Shown here one piece after another: positions 40,454 through 49,325 of a DNA stretch of 64,000 nucleotides (position 1 is the stretch's first letter; each line of letters starts with the position of its first letter). This DNA is from Streptomyces sparsogenes (GTDB lineage: Bacteria > Actinomycetota > Actinomycetes > Streptomycetales > Streptomycetaceae): the NCBI RefSeq assembly GCF_001704635.1, contig NZ_MAXF01000031.1, positions 1 to 64,000 on the forward strand, in the 5' to 3' direction. Position numbers and translations under genes: made by a program. Under the pieces are notes generated by a model, which did no database searches, was not told the origin of the DNA, and saw nothing but the letters and a program-made list of their open reading frames with translations.

Positions 40454-41500
40454 TCAGGACGACCCCCGCCGCACCAGCTCGGTCGGCAGCACCAGCTGCG
40501 GCCGCTTCGAGGTGCGGTCGCCCTGGGTCTCGATCTCCTCCAGCAGCACCCGGACCATCGCCCGCCCCATCTCCTCCGTGTTCTGCCGGACGCTGGTGAG
40601 CGGCGGGTCCATGTGGCGGGCGACCGCCGAGTTGTCGAAGCCGACGAGCGCCACGTCGTCGGGCACCCGGCGGCCCTCCTCGCGCAACACCTGGCGGGCG
40701 CCCGCGGCCATCACGTCGGAGGCGGCGAAGACGGCGTCCACGTGGGGGCGGCGGCGCAGCAGTTCGCGCATCGCTCGGCGGCCGCCCTCCTCGGTGAAGT
40801 CGGCGGGTGCGATCAGGTCCGGGTCCACCTCCTGGCCCGCGGCCCGGATCGCCGCGCGGTAGCCGTCGAGGCGGCACTGCGCCACGTACATGTCCAGCGG
40901 CCCGGTGATGGTGGCGACCGTGGTGCGGCCGCGGCCGAGGAGGTGTTCGACGGCGGACTGGGCGCCGCCCGCGTTGTCCGAGTCGACGTACGGGACGGAC
41001 TCGTGCGCGGAGCGGCGGCCGCTGAGCACCGCGGGCATCTCTATCCGCTCCAGCAGGTCGGGCAGCGGGTCGTCCGCGTGGACGGACACCAGCAGCACCC
41101 CGTCGACGCGGTGCGCCGAGAGGTACTCGGCGAAGCGCTGGCGCTCCTTGGGGGTGCGGATGAGGGTCAGCAGCAGCTGCAGATCGGTGTCGGCCAGCTC
41201 GGCGCCGACACCGCAGATGACGTCCGAGAAGTAGGGCTCGGCGAACAGCCGGGTCTCGGGCTCGGGGATGACGAGGGCGACCGCGTCGGCGCGGTTGGCG
41301 GCCAGCGCCCGGGCCACCCGGTTGGGTACGTAGCCCAGTTCGGCGACCGCCTGCTCGACCGCGGTGCGGGTGCGGTCGCTGACCCGCGGCGAGCCGTTGA
41401 TCACCCGGGACACGGTGCCGCGGCCCACCCCCGCGCGGGCCGCGACCTCTTCGAGGGTGGGCCTTCCCCGCCCCACACCGCGCCGTCGGGTTCCTGCCAT
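40454..41500 (-). CDS. cebR: CebR, LacI-family repressor of cellulose/cellobiose utilisation
   Basis: A 348-residue LacI/GalR repressor. The HTH is RPTLEEVAARAGVGRGTVSR plus VINGSPRVSDRTRTAVEQAV. The hinge is YVPNRVARALAANRADAVAL. The periplasmic-binding-like core follows (PEPETRLFAEPYFSDVICGV; GVLLVSVHADDPLPDLLERI). In characterised streptomycetes CebR binds TGGGAGCGCTCCCA and is released by cellobiose or cello-oligosaccharides. Four such sites occur here (GH48, GH6, cebE, bglC). The ATG at 41500 follows GGAGG. The gene is divergent from cebEFG, the conserved arrangement. Confidence 0.94.
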   Translation of the reverse strand: MAGTRRRGVGRGRPTLEEVAARAGVGRGTVSRVINGSPRVSDRTRTAVEQAVAELGYVPNRVARALAANRADAVALVIPEPETRLFAEPYFSDVICGVGAELADTDLQLLLTLIRTPKERQRFAEYLSAHRVDGVLLVSVHADDPLPDLLERIEMPAVLSGRRSAHESVPYVDSDNAGGAQSAVEHLLGRGRTTVATITGPLDMYVAQCRLDGYRAAIRAAGQEVDPDLIAPADFTEEGGRRAMRELLRRRPHVDAVFAASDVMAAGARQVLREEGRRVPDDVALVGFDNSAVARHMDPPLTSVRQNTEEMGRAMVRVLLEEIETQGDRTSKRPQLVLPTELVRRGSS

Positions 41501-41648
41501 GTCGCGCCTCCAGCCGTCCGGTACACCGAGCAGAACCACCCCGTGTGGGGAGCTGTTGGGCCATTCAACAGCAGGAGTGGGACCGAAAAGTTTCCGCACG
41601 CTCCCTTGACACCCCAGCGGCGAGCCGCGACCCTTCAAGACATCAACC

Positions 41649-41662
41649 TGGGAGCGCTCCCA
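41649..41662. promoter_or_regulatory. CebR operator for cebEFG
   Basis: TGGGAGCGCTCCCA, perfect match, 119 nt before cebE and about 150 nt before cebR. A TTGACA at 41606-41611 lies upstream, and TTGACACCCC is shared with the GH48 promoter. Confidence 0.92.
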
Positions 41663-41780
41663 CACTACCTGACACATACACAACCCGCACGTTCCCCGCC
41701 CGCGCCGAGGCACCACAAACCCCCACGCAGCGCCACCATTTGGCCGGGAGCGGTACGTCAGGGCGTCAAGGAGGACGCGA

Positions 41781-43118
41781 ATGTTAAGAAGTTCTGGTAC
41801 GTACCGGCGGCGAGCGGTGACCCTCGCGGCCGTGGCGGCCCTCGGCGCCGGACTGCTCGCGGGCTGCGCCGACGACGGCGACGACTCGAAGGGCTCGTCC
41901 GGTGGTGGCGGCGGTGGCGGCAAGGGGAAGACGACCCTCACGGTCGGCACCTTCGGCGTCTTCGGCTACAAGCAGGCCGGGCTCTACGCCGAGTACATGA
42001 AGCTCCACCCCGATATCAACATCGAGGAAACCTCGATCGAGCGGAACGAGAACTACTACCCGCAGCTGCTGACCCACCTCGGCACCGGCAGCGGCCTGGC
42101 CGACATCCAGGCCATCGAGATCGCCAATATCAACGAGATCACCACCACCCAGTCCGACAAGTTCGTCGACCTCGCCAAGGCGCCCGGGGTCAAGAAGGAG
42201 AACTGGCTCTCCTGGAAGTGGGCCCAGGGCACCACCAAGGACGGCAAGACCATCGGACTGGGCACGGACATCGGCCCGATGGCCATCTGCTACCGCAAGG
42301 ACCTCTTCGAGCAGGCCGGGCTGCCCACCGAGCGCGACGAGGTCGCCAAGCTGTGGGCGGGCGACTGGAACAAGTACATCGAGACCGGCAAGAAGTACAT
42401 GAAGAAGGCGCCGGGCGACACCACCTTCGTGGACTCCGCCGGCGGCGTCTACAACGCGGTGATCTCGGGTAACGCGAAGCGCTACTACGACGAGAGCGGC
42501 AAGATCATCTACAAGGACAGCCCGTCCGTGAAGGAGGCCTGGGACCTCGCGACCACCGCGTCGGAGGAGAAGCTGACCGCCAAGCTCCAGCAGTTCCAGA
42601 AGTCCTGGGACCAGGCGTACGCGAACGGCAAGTTCGCCACCGTCTCCTGCCCGCCGTGGATGCTCGGCTACATCAAGGAGAAGTCCGGGGACAAGGCCAA
42701 GGACAAGTGGGACGTGGCCGCCGCCCCCAAGCCCGGTAACTGGGGTGGTGCCTTCATCGGCGTGCCGAAGGCGTCCAAGCACCAGGAGGAGGCGACGAAG
42801 CTCGCCGCCTGGCTGACCGCCCCCGAGCAGCAGGCCAAGGTCTTCGAGAAACAGGCCAGCTGGCCGAGCGCCCAGGCCGCCTACAGCCTGCCGCAGGTGG
42901 GCGACGCCAAGCACCCGTACTTCGGTGACGCGCCGATCGGCAAGATCTTCGCCGAGGCCGCCAAGGGCATCCCGACGCAGGTGCTCGGTCCGAAGGACCA
43001 GATCATCGGGCAGAACATCACCGACATCGGGCTGCTCCAGGTCGACCAGCAGGGCAAGTCCCCCAAGGACGCCTGGGAGGCCGCCACCAAGACGATCGAC
43101 AACGCACTGGACCAGTGA
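41781..43118 (+). CDS. cebE: CebE, cellobiose/cellotriose-binding lipoprotein
   Basis: A 445-residue extracellular solute-binding lipoprotein of the ABC importer. Signal peptide RRRAVTLAAVAALGAGLLAG with lipobox LLAGC (Cys near 29), then a Gly-rich linker and a family 1 binding protein (TTLTVGTFGVFGYKQAGLYA; IGLGTDIGPMAICYRKDLFE; WGGAFIGVPKASKHQEEATK). AAGGAGG is 6 nt before the ATG. Codon 2 (41784-41786) is TTA, putting a bldA requirement at the first elongation step. First gene of cebEFG behind a perfect CebR operator. Confidence 0.95.
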   Translation: MLRSSGTYRRRAVTLAAVAALGAGLLAGCADDGDDSKGSSGGGGGGGKGKTTLTVGTFGVFGYKQAGLYAEYMKLHPDINIEETSIERNENYYPQLLTHLGTGSGLADIQAIEIANINEITTTQSDKFVDLAKAPGVKKENWLSWKWAQGTTKDGKTIGLGTDIGPMAICYRKDLFEQAGLPTERDEVAKLWAGDWNKYIETGKKYMKKAPGDTTFVDSAGGVYNAVISGNAKRYYDESGKIIYKDSPSVKEAWDLATTASEEKLTAKLQQFQKSWDQAYANGKFATVSCPPWMLGYIKEKSGDKAKDKWDVAAAPKPGNWGGAFIGVPKASKHQEEATKLAAWLTAPEQQAKVFEKQASWPSAQAAYSLPQVGDAKHPYFGDAPIGKIFAEAAKGIPTQVLGPKDQIIGQNITDIGLLQVDQQGKSPKDAWEAATKTIDNALDQ

Positions 43119-43125
43119 GCCCGGG

Positions 43126-44151
43126 ATGACACCCCCTTCCGGTTTCACTGCTGGTACGGCCGCGCCCCCCACAGGGCAGGGGGGCGCGGCCCCGCGCGCC
43201 GCGGCCGTCAAGGCCCCCGATCCCGGCGAGGAGCGGCGTCGCGCCCGGCGCAGCCGCCGCTACCGCTGGGACATCAAGTACTCCCCGTACGCGTTCGTCG
43301 CCCCCTTCTTCGTCTTCTTCGCGGCCTTCGGGCTCTTCCCGCTGCTGTACACGGGCTGGGCCTCGCTGCATCGGGTGGAGCTGACCGACCCCACCCATAT
43401 GGAGTGGGCGGGGTGGCACAACTACTCGCGGCTGTGGGACGACGAGTTCTTCTGGAACGCGCTCCAGAACACGTTCACCATCGGGGTGATCTCGACCGTT
43501 CCGCAGTTGCTGATGGCCCTCGGCCTCGCGCATCTGCTGAACTACAAGCTGCGCGGCTCGATGTTCTTCCGGGTGGCGATCCTCACCCCGTACGCCACCT
43601 CGGTGGCCGCCGCGACCCTGGTGTTCGTGCTGCTCTTCGGGCGCGACTACGGGATGATCAACTGGGCGCTGGGGCTGGTCGGGATCGACAACATCGACTG
43701 GCAGAACGGCACCTGGACCTCCCAGCTCGCGGTGTCCACCATCGTCATCTGGCGGTGGACGGGGTACAACGCGCTGATCTACCTGGCCGCCATGCAGGCC
43801 GTGCCGAACGACCTGTACGAGTCGGCGGCGCTGGACGGCGCCTCGCGCTGGCAGCAGTTCGTCCACGTCACGATCCCCTCGCTGCGGCCGACGATCCTGT
43901 TCACGGTCGTCGTCTCGACCATCGGGGCCACCCAGCTCTTCGGTGAGCCGCTGCTGTTCAACGGGGCCGCCGGGGCCACCGGAGGGCCCGACCACCAGTA
44001 CCAGACGCTCGGGCTGTACCTGTACGAGCAGGGCTGGGTGAACCTGCACCTCGGCCGGTCCTCGGCGATCGCCTGGACGATGTTCCTGATCCTGCTGCTG
44101 ATCGCCGCCGTGAACGCGATCGTGGCCCGTCGGCTGCGCAAGAGCCAGTGA
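43126..44151 (+). CDS. cebF: CebF, cellobiose ABC transporter permease
   Basis: A 341-residue MalF-type permease with six predicted spans after a ~55-residue basic cytoplasmic start. Span-like text: YAFVAPFFVFFAAFGLFPLL, TFTIGVISTVPQLLMALGLA, ILTPYATSVAAATLVFVLLF, AIAWTMFLILLLIAAVNAIV. The EAA loop that contacts the ATPase reads YESAALDGASRWQQFVHVTI. It begins 8 nt after cebE. No ATPase gene is present, as in other ceb operons, which share MsiK. Confidence 0.94.
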   Translation: MTPPSGFTAGTAAPPTGQGGAAPRAAAVKAPDPGEERRRARRSRRYRWDIKYSPYAFVAPFFVFFAAFGLFPLLYTGWASLHRVELTDPTHMEWAGWHNYSRLWDDEFFWNALQNTFTIGVISTVPQLLMALGLAHLLNYKLRGSMFFRVAILTPYATSVAAATLVFVLLFGRDYGMINWALGLVGIDNIDWQNGTWTSQLAVSTIVIWRWTGYNALIYLAAMQAVPNDLYESAALDGASRWQQFVHVTIPSLRPTILFTVVVSTIGATQLFGEPLLFNGAAGATGGPDHQYQTLGLYLYEQGWVNLHLGRSSAIAWTMFLILLLIAAVNAIVARRLRKSQ

Positions 44152-44169
44152 GTTGCCCGAGGGAGAACC

Positions 44170-45078
44170 ATGAGCGCTGTTATCTCTTCCGGTAGGGCCG
44201 CCGAGGGCGTGAAGAGCCCGGACGGCGGGGCGGGCAAGGGGGCCAAGGGCGCCGGCCGGCACCTGCACGGCGGCAAGGTGACCTACGCCGTCCTGATCCT
44301 CTTCACCATCGGCTCGCTCTTCCCGCTGGTGTGGACGGCCATCGCGGCCTCCCGCACCAACACCCGGCTCGCCGAGACACCGCCGCCCTTCTGGTTCGGC
44401 GGCAACCTGTTCAAGAACCTGGACACGGCGTGGAACGACGCCAACATGGGCTCCGCGCTGCTCAACACCACGGTGGTGGCGGGGACCATCGCGGTGGGCA
44501 CCGTGCTGTTCTCGACCATCGCGGGCTTCGCCTTCGCCAAGCTGCGCTTCCGGTTCAAGAACCTGCTGATGATGCTGACCATCGGGACGATGATGGTGCC
44601 GCCCCAGCTCAGCGTGGTCCCGCTGTACATGACCATCGCCAAGCTGGAGTGGACCGACCAGCTCCAGGCCGTCATCCTGCCCACGCTGGTCAGCGCCTTC
44701 GGGGTGTTCTTCATGCGGCAGTACCTGACCCAGGCGCTGCCGACCGAGCTGATCGAGGCCGCCCGGGTGGACGGCGCCAGCAGCCTGCGGATCATCTGGC
44801 ACGTGGTGTTCCCGGCCGCGCGTCCGGCCATGGCCGTGCTGGGTATGCTCACCTTCGTACAGGCGTGGAACGACTTCTTCTGGCCCATCATCGCACTCAC
44901 CCAGAACGGCAGTCCGACCGTGCAGGTGGCCCTGACCGGTCTTGGCCGGGGCTACATCCCCGACCAGTCGGTGATCATGGCCGGGGCGCTGCTCGGTACC
45001 CTGCCGCTGCTGATCGCCTTCGTGCTCTTCGGCAAGCAGATCGTCGGGGGCATCATGCAGGGCGCGGTCAAGGGCTGA
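44170..45078 (+). CDS. cebG: CebG, cellobiose ABC transporter permease
   Basis: A 302-residue MalG-type permease: [60 protein letters not shown], and the EAA loop [27 protein letters not shown] precedes the ATG, 18 nt after cebF. It forms the channel with CebF. A perfect 15-bp hairpin lies just behind it, before bglC. Confidence 0.94.
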   Translation: MSAVISSGRAAEGVKSPDGGAGKGAKGAGRHLHGGKVTYAVLILFTIGSLFPLVWTAIAASRTNTRLAETPPPFWFGGNLFKNLDTAWNDANMGSALLNTTVVAGTIAVGTVLFSTIAGFAFAKLRFRFKNLLMMLTIGTMMVPPQLSVVPLYMTIAKLEWTDQLQAVILPTLVSAFGVFFMRQYLTQALPTELIEAARVDGASSLRIIWHVVFPAARPAMAVLGMLTFVQAWNDFFWPIIALTQNGSPTVQVALTGLGRGYIPDQSVIMAGALLGTLPLLIAFVLFGKQIVGGIMQGAVKG

Positions 45079-45100
45079 CCGGCCAGGGCCCGGGCGACCG

Positions 45101-45133
45101 GGGCGCGCCGGTCACCCCGTGACCGGCGCGCCC
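45101..45133 (+). terminator. hairpin between cebG and bglC
   Basis: GGGCGCGCCGGTCAC-CCC-GTGACCGGCGCGCCC: a perfect 15-bp stem with a 3-nt loop, 22 nt after cebG. It should attenuate read-through and explains why bglC has its own CebR site. Confidence 0.85.
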
Positions 45134-45164
45134 TCGGCCCCCGCGCCATCGCCCTCCGTCCGCT

Positions 45165-45235
45165 CCGCCCTCCGAAACCCCCTCGTCCCCGCCCTCCGAA
45201 CCCCTTCACCTCCGCCCTCCGAACCCCCCTCCCTT
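45165..45235 (+). repeat. three direct repeats upstream of bglC
   Basis: CCGCCCTCCGAAnCCCC occurs three times (about 45165, 45189 and 45212) at a 23-24 nt spacing, just before the bglC operator. Purine-poor on this strand; possibly a slippage product or a binding array. Confidence 0.7.
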
Positions 45236-45258
45236 CCGCCCCGCACCACGACTTCGAA

Positions 45259-45272
45259 TGGGAGCGCTTCCA
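45259..45272. promoter_or_regulatory. CebR-type operator overlapping the bglC ribosome site and start
   Basis: TGGGAGCGCTTCCA (13 of 14 positions). Its GGGAG is also the Shine-Dalgarno of bglC and its last A is the first base of the ATG, so any binding here acts as a downstream roadblock. Confidence 0.8.
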
Positions 45273-46675
45273 TGAGTCTGACCTTCCCCCCCGGCTTCCT
45301 GTGGGGCACGGCCGCCGCCGCCTACCAGGTCGAAGGCGCCGCACAGGAGGACGGGCGCACCCCGTCCATCTGGGACACCTTCAGCCATACGCCCGGCAAG
45401 ACGATCGGCGGCGACACCGGTGACGTGGCCATCGACCACTACCACCGCTTCCGCGACGACGTCCGCCTGATGTCGGAGCTGGGCCTGGGCGCGTACCGCT
45501 TCTCGGTGTCCTGGTCCCGGGTCCAGCCCACCGGCCGTGGGCCGGCCGTGCAGCGCGGGCTCGACTTCTACCGCGCGCTGGTCGACGAGCTGCTGGCGGC
45601 CGGCATCCAGCCGGCGCTGACCCTCTACCACTGGGACCTGCCGCAGGAGCTGGAGAACACCGGCGGCTGGCCGGAGCGCGAGACCGCCGAGCGGTTCGCC
45701 GAGTACGCCGGGATCGTCGCCGAGGCGCTCGGCGACCGCGTCGAGTTCTGGATCACCGTCAACGAGCCGTGGTGCAGCGCGTTCCTCGGCTACGGGTCCG
45801 GGGTGCACGCCCCCGGCCGCACCGAGCGACTCGCCCCGCTGCGCGCCGCCCATCACCTCAACCTCGCCCACGGCCTCGGCGCCCAGGCGCTGCGCGCCGC
45901 GCTGCCCGCGCGCGCCCAGATCGCCATCAGCCTCAACCCGTCGGTGGTCAGGCCGCTCACCCAGCAGCCCCAGGACCTGGACGCCCAGCGGCGCATCGAC
46001 GCGCTGGCCAACCGGGTCTTCTCCGGCCCGCTGCTGCGCGGCGCCTACCCCAGCGACCTGATCGCGGACACCGCGTCCATCACCGACTGGTCCTTCGTGC
46101 GCGACGGCGACCTGTCGATCATCAAGCACCCGCTCGACGCGCTGGGCATCAACTACTACACCCCGGCCCTGGTGTCCGCCCCCGCCGACGGCGAGCGCGG
46201 CCCCCGCCACGACGGCCACGGCGCCAGCGAGCACTCCCCCTGGCCCGGTTCGGAGCGCGTGGCCTTCCACCAGACGCCGGGCGAGCGCACCGAGATGGGC
46301 TGGACGATCGACCCGACCGGGCTGCACGAGCTGCTGATGCGCTACAGCCGCGAGGCGCCGGGCGTGCCGCTGTACATCACCGAGAACGGCGCCGCCTTCG
46401 ACGACAAGCCGGACGCGGAGGGGGTGGTCCAGGACCAGGACCGCATCGAGTACCTGCGCGCCCACCTGGCCGCCGCCCATCGCGCCATCGCGGACGGGGC
46501 CGATCTGCGCGGCTACTTCCTCTGGTCGATGATGGACAACTTCGAATGGGCGTACGGCTACAGCAAGCGGTTCGGCGCGGTCTACGTGGACTACGCGACC
46601 ATGGCCCGCGTCCCCAAGGCCAGCGCCCACTGGTACGGGCAGGTGGCCCGTACGGGTGAGGTGCCCGAGGCGTAG
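45272..46675 (+). CDS. bglC: BglC, intracellular beta-glucosidase (GH1)
   Basis: A 467-residue GH1 enzyme with no signal peptide, hydrolysing imported cellobiose to glucose. Landmarks: [51 protein letters not shown] (acid/base Glu), and [20 protein letters not shown] (nucleophile Glu). The C-terminus is [20 protein letters not shown]. The ATG at 45272 is fixed by GGGAG inside the operator. Closes the cellulose pathway and also removes the CebR inducer. Confidence 0.95.
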   Translation: MSLTFPPGFLWGTAAAAYQVEGAAQEDGRTPSIWDTFSHTPGKTIGGDTGDVAIDHYHRFRDDVRLMSELGLGAYRFSVSWSRVQPTGRGPAVQRGLDFYRALVDELLAAGIQPALTLYHWDLPQELENTGGWPERETAERFAEYAGIVAEALGDRVEFWITVNEPWCSAFLGYGSGVHAPGRTERLAPLRAAHHLNLAHGLGAQALRAALPARAQIAISLNPSVVRPLTQQPQDLDAQRRIDALANRVFSGPLLRGAYPSDLIADTASITDWSFVRDGDLSIIKHPLDALGINYYTPALVSAPADGERGPRHDGHGASEHSPWPGSERVAFHQTPGERTEMGWTIDPTGLHELLMRYSREAPGVPLYITENGAAFDDKPDAEGVVQDQDRIEYLRAHLAAAHRAIADGADLRGYFLWSMMDNFEWAYGYSKRFGAVYVDYATMARVPKASAHWYGQVARTGEVPEA

Positions 46676-46682
46676 GACGTCA

Positions 46683-46711
46683 CGACCCGGTCGCGGCCGG
46701 CGGCCGGGTCG
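46683..46711 (+). terminator. terminator after bglC
   Basis: CGACCCGG-TCGCGGCCGGCGG-CCGGGTCG: 8-bp outer stem with an internal GCCGGC fold, 8 nt after the bglC stop. Confidence 0.65.
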
Positions 46712-46835
46712 AGCCCGTACCGGCATACGGGCGTGCCTTTCCTCCGAACGGCCCAGTCGAGGCCGCCGCACCTGGGCGGCGACTGGAATGTGCTGGTAAA
46801 TCTGGCATATCCAGACTCGTCGGCAAGGGTGAGGC

Positions 46836-48467
46836 ATGAGAGCAGAAAAGGGCGGCAAGGGGGAGGGCCTCGCCAACTGGTTCGACGGGCGGGTCGGCCT
46901 CTTCAAGATGGGCAAGGCCCAGCTCAGGAAGGTCTTTCCGGACCACTGGTCCTATCTGATCGGCGAAATCGCCCTCTACACCTTCATCATCATCATTCTG
47001 ACCGGTGTCTACCTCACCATGTTCTTCAACCCCAGCATGCGTGAGGTCGTCTACCACGGCACCTACCGGCCGCTGAACGGCGTCCGCATGTCGGAGGCGT
47101 ACCAATCCGCGCTGAACATCAGCTTCGATGTGCGCGGCGGGCTGCTCATGCGGCAGATCCACCACTGGGCGGCGATCCTCTTCGTGGCGAGCATGCTCGT
47201 CCACATGATGCGGACCTTCTTCAACGGAGCCTTCCGCAAGCCGCGCGAGATCAACTGGCTCTCCGGCGCCGGGCTGCTGATCCTCGGCATGTTCGACGGA
47301 TTCCTCGGCTACTCCCTGCCCGACGACCTGCTCTCGGGCACGGGGATGCGCTTCCTTGAGGGCGCGATCCTGTCGGTGCCGGTGGTCGGCACCTATCTGG
47401 TGTTCTTCATCTTCGGCGGACAGTTCCCCGGCGAAATCATCATTCCGCGGCTGTTCACCTTCCACGTCCTGCTGCTCCCCGGCATCATGCTCGGCCTGCT
47501 CGCGGTCCACATGATCCTGCTCGTGTACCACAAGCACACCCAGCACATGGGGCCGGGAAGGAAGAACATGAACATCGTCGGGCCGCCCCTGTGGCCCGTC
47601 TACGTCGCCAAGTCCGGCGGTTTCTTCTTCCTCGTCTTCGGGGTCAACGTCGTCATGTCGGCCATCGCCCAGGTCAATCCGGTGTGGCTGTACGGCCCCT
47701 ACCGCCCCGACCGCGTGTCCACCGACGCCCAGCCCGACTGGTACATGGGCTTCTCCGAGGGCCTGATCCGTCTGATGCCGGGCTGGGAGATCAATCTGTG
47801 GGGCCACACCCTGGTCCTCGGGGTCTTCATCCCCCTGATGATCTTCCCGGTGGTGCTGCTGATCATCTGGCTCTACCCCTTCCTGGAGGCGTGGGTCACC
47901 GGCGACCGGCGCGAACACCACTTCAACGAGCGCCCCCGCAACTCGCCCTCCCGCACCGCCTTCGGCGCCGCCTGGATGGCCCTGTACGCCGTCCTGCTGG
48001 CCGCGGGCGGCAACGACCTCATCGCCACCCATTTCGACCTGTCGCTGAACGCCATCACCTGGACCTGCCGGATCGCCTTCTTCGTGCTTCCGGCGATCGT
48101 CTTCGTCATCACCAAGCGGTGGTGCATCGGCCTCCAGCGGCGCGACCGGGAGAAGGTCCTGCACGGCCGCGAGACCGGCATCATCAAGCGCCTCTCCCAC
48201 GGCGAGTACATCGAGATCCACGAGCCGCTGACCCAGGCCGAGCGGTACACCCTGACCGCCCACGACCAGCAGGACCCCCTGGAGCCCCCGGCGGAGATCG
48301 ACGAGGCCGGCGTCCCCCGGAAGGCGTCCCGCAGGCACAAGCTGCGCGTCAGACTGTCCCGCAGCTACTTCGGTGACCGGGGGCAGATCCCCAAGGCCAC
48401 GGTGGAGGAGTACCGCCGCCACCAGGCGGAGCACGAGCCCCACGAGGAGCGCGAGCCGACCCACTGA
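46836..48467 (+). CDS. stand-alone cytochrome b (QcrB paralogue)
   Basis: A 543-residue cytochrome b of the actinobacterial bcc type. Helix B has HHWAAILFVASMLVHMM and helix D FHVLLLPGIMLGLLAVHMIL, each with the His pair 13-14 residues apart for hemes bL and bH. PDDLLSGTGMRF and PNDPYY-like region (NPVWLYGPYRPDRV) mark the Qo side. A charged C-terminal extension (~430-543) follows. The usual partners qcrC and qcrA are not here, so this is a second, isolated copy. Possibly an alternative subunit or part of a different redox chain. Confidence 0.88.
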   Translation: MRAEKGGKGEGLANWFDGRVGLFKMGKAQLRKVFPDHWSYLIGEIALYTFIIIILTGVYLTMFFNPSMREVVYHGTYRPLNGVRMSEAYQSALNISFDVRGGLLMRQIHHWAAILFVASMLVHMMRTFFNGAFRKPREINWLSGAGLLILGMFDGFLGYSLPDDLLSGTGMRFLEGAILSVPVVGTYLVFFIFGGQFPGEIIIPRLFTFHVLLLPGIMLGLLAVHMILLVYHKHTQHMGPGRKNMNIVGPPLWPVYVAKSGGFFFLVFGVNVVMSAIAQVNPVWLYGPYRPDRVSTDAQPDWYMGFSEGLIRLMPGWEINLWGHTLVLGVFIPLMIFPVVLLIIWLYPFLEAWVTGDRREHHFNERPRNSPSRTAFGAAWMALYAVLLAAGGNDLIATHFDLSLNAITWTCRIAFFVLPAIVFVITKRWCIGLQRRDREKVLHGRETGIIKRLSHGEYIEIHEPLTQAERYTLTAHDQQDPLEPPAEIDEAGVPRKASRRHKLRVRLSRSYFGDRGQIPKATVEEYRRHQAEHEPHEEREPTH

Positions 48468-48524
48468 GGAGTGTGAAGCGGAGCCGACATCAGGGAGCCG
48501 ACGTCAGGTGTGGGTCGCCCTCAT

Positions 48525-48545
48525 TATGCACGCGCTGCGTGCATA
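48525..48545. promoter_or_regulatory. perfect operator of the following TetR gene
   Basis: TATGCACGC-GCT-GCGTGCATA, perfect 9-bp arms with a 3-bp centre, 45 nt before the tetR ATG. AT-rich arm ends stand out. It likely mediates autoregulation and may reach the qcrB terminus region. Confidence 0.8.
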
Positions 48546-48590
48546 GGCAAGCGCACAGGTTAGGCTGAGCCTTGCGACGAGAGGGGCGAG

Positions 48591-49244
48591 ATGACAGGCC
48601 GAAGGCGATGGTCGACCGAGGAGATCCTGGACACGGCGGCGAAACTGCTGCGCACGAGCGACGCCGAGTCGTTCAGCGTGCGGAAGCTCGCCGCGGCGCT
48701 CGGGACCGACTCCTCCAGCCTCTACCGCCACTTCCGCAACAAGACCGAACTGCTGCGCGCGGTCGCCGACCGGATCCTCCAGTCCGCCATGGACGGCTAC
48801 CGCCCCGAGGGCGACTGGAAGCAGCGCATCACGGCCCTCGGCCTGCGTCTGCGCGAGGCTTTCGGCGAGCAACCCCAACTCGCCGCGGTCTGGGGACGCT
48901 ATGGATCCGGCGGCACCGGGTCCCGGGTGGTCATGGAGGAGCTGCTGCGGGCCCTGCGCACATCCGGCCTGCCCGACCAGGAGATCCCGGCGTGCTACCA
49001 CCGCCTCGTGATCCTCCTCGCCGCGCTGATCTCCTCCGAGGCCGGCATCAGCACCATCACCCCCGAGGAGTACGAACAAGGCATGGAGCAGTTCCGCGTC
49101 GCCGTGCTCGGCGCCGACCCCGAACGCTTCCCCGCCCTGGCCCACTACGCCCGCGACATCCGCCCCCTCGGCGCGGACCGCCGCGCCGCGTTCGAGGAGA
49201 TCCTCGCCGCCCAGCTCGCCGCCATCGAGGCCCGGTTCCCCTGA
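48591..49244 (+). CDS. TetR-family regulator
   Basis: A 217-residue TetR protein: RWSTEEILDTAAKLLRTSDA then FSVRKLAAALGTDSSSLYRH and FRNKTELLRAVADRIL form the HTH; the C-terminal domain resembles TetR_C types with a ligand pocket (GLRLREAFGEQPQLAAVWGR). Own palindromic operator 45 nt upstream. Its effector and other targets are not evident; the aminopeptidase gene follows 81 nt later. Confidence 0.9.
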   Translation: MTGRRRWSTEEILDTAAKLLRTSDAESFSVRKLAAALGTDSSSLYRHFRNKTELLRAVADRILQSAMDGYRPEGDWKQRITALGLRLREAFGEQPQLAAVWGRYGSGGTGSRVVMEELLRALRTSGLPDQEIPACYHRLVILLAALISSEAGISTITPEEYEQGMEQFRVAVLGADPERFPALAHYARDIRPLGADRRAAFEEILAAQLAAIEARFP

Positions 49245-49325
49245 CGTGCCGCGAGCCGAACCACCGGGCGTAGGGTTTCGGCGGGCACACGGACCACTGC
49301 GGTCGACGGCGAAGGGGGCGACGGC

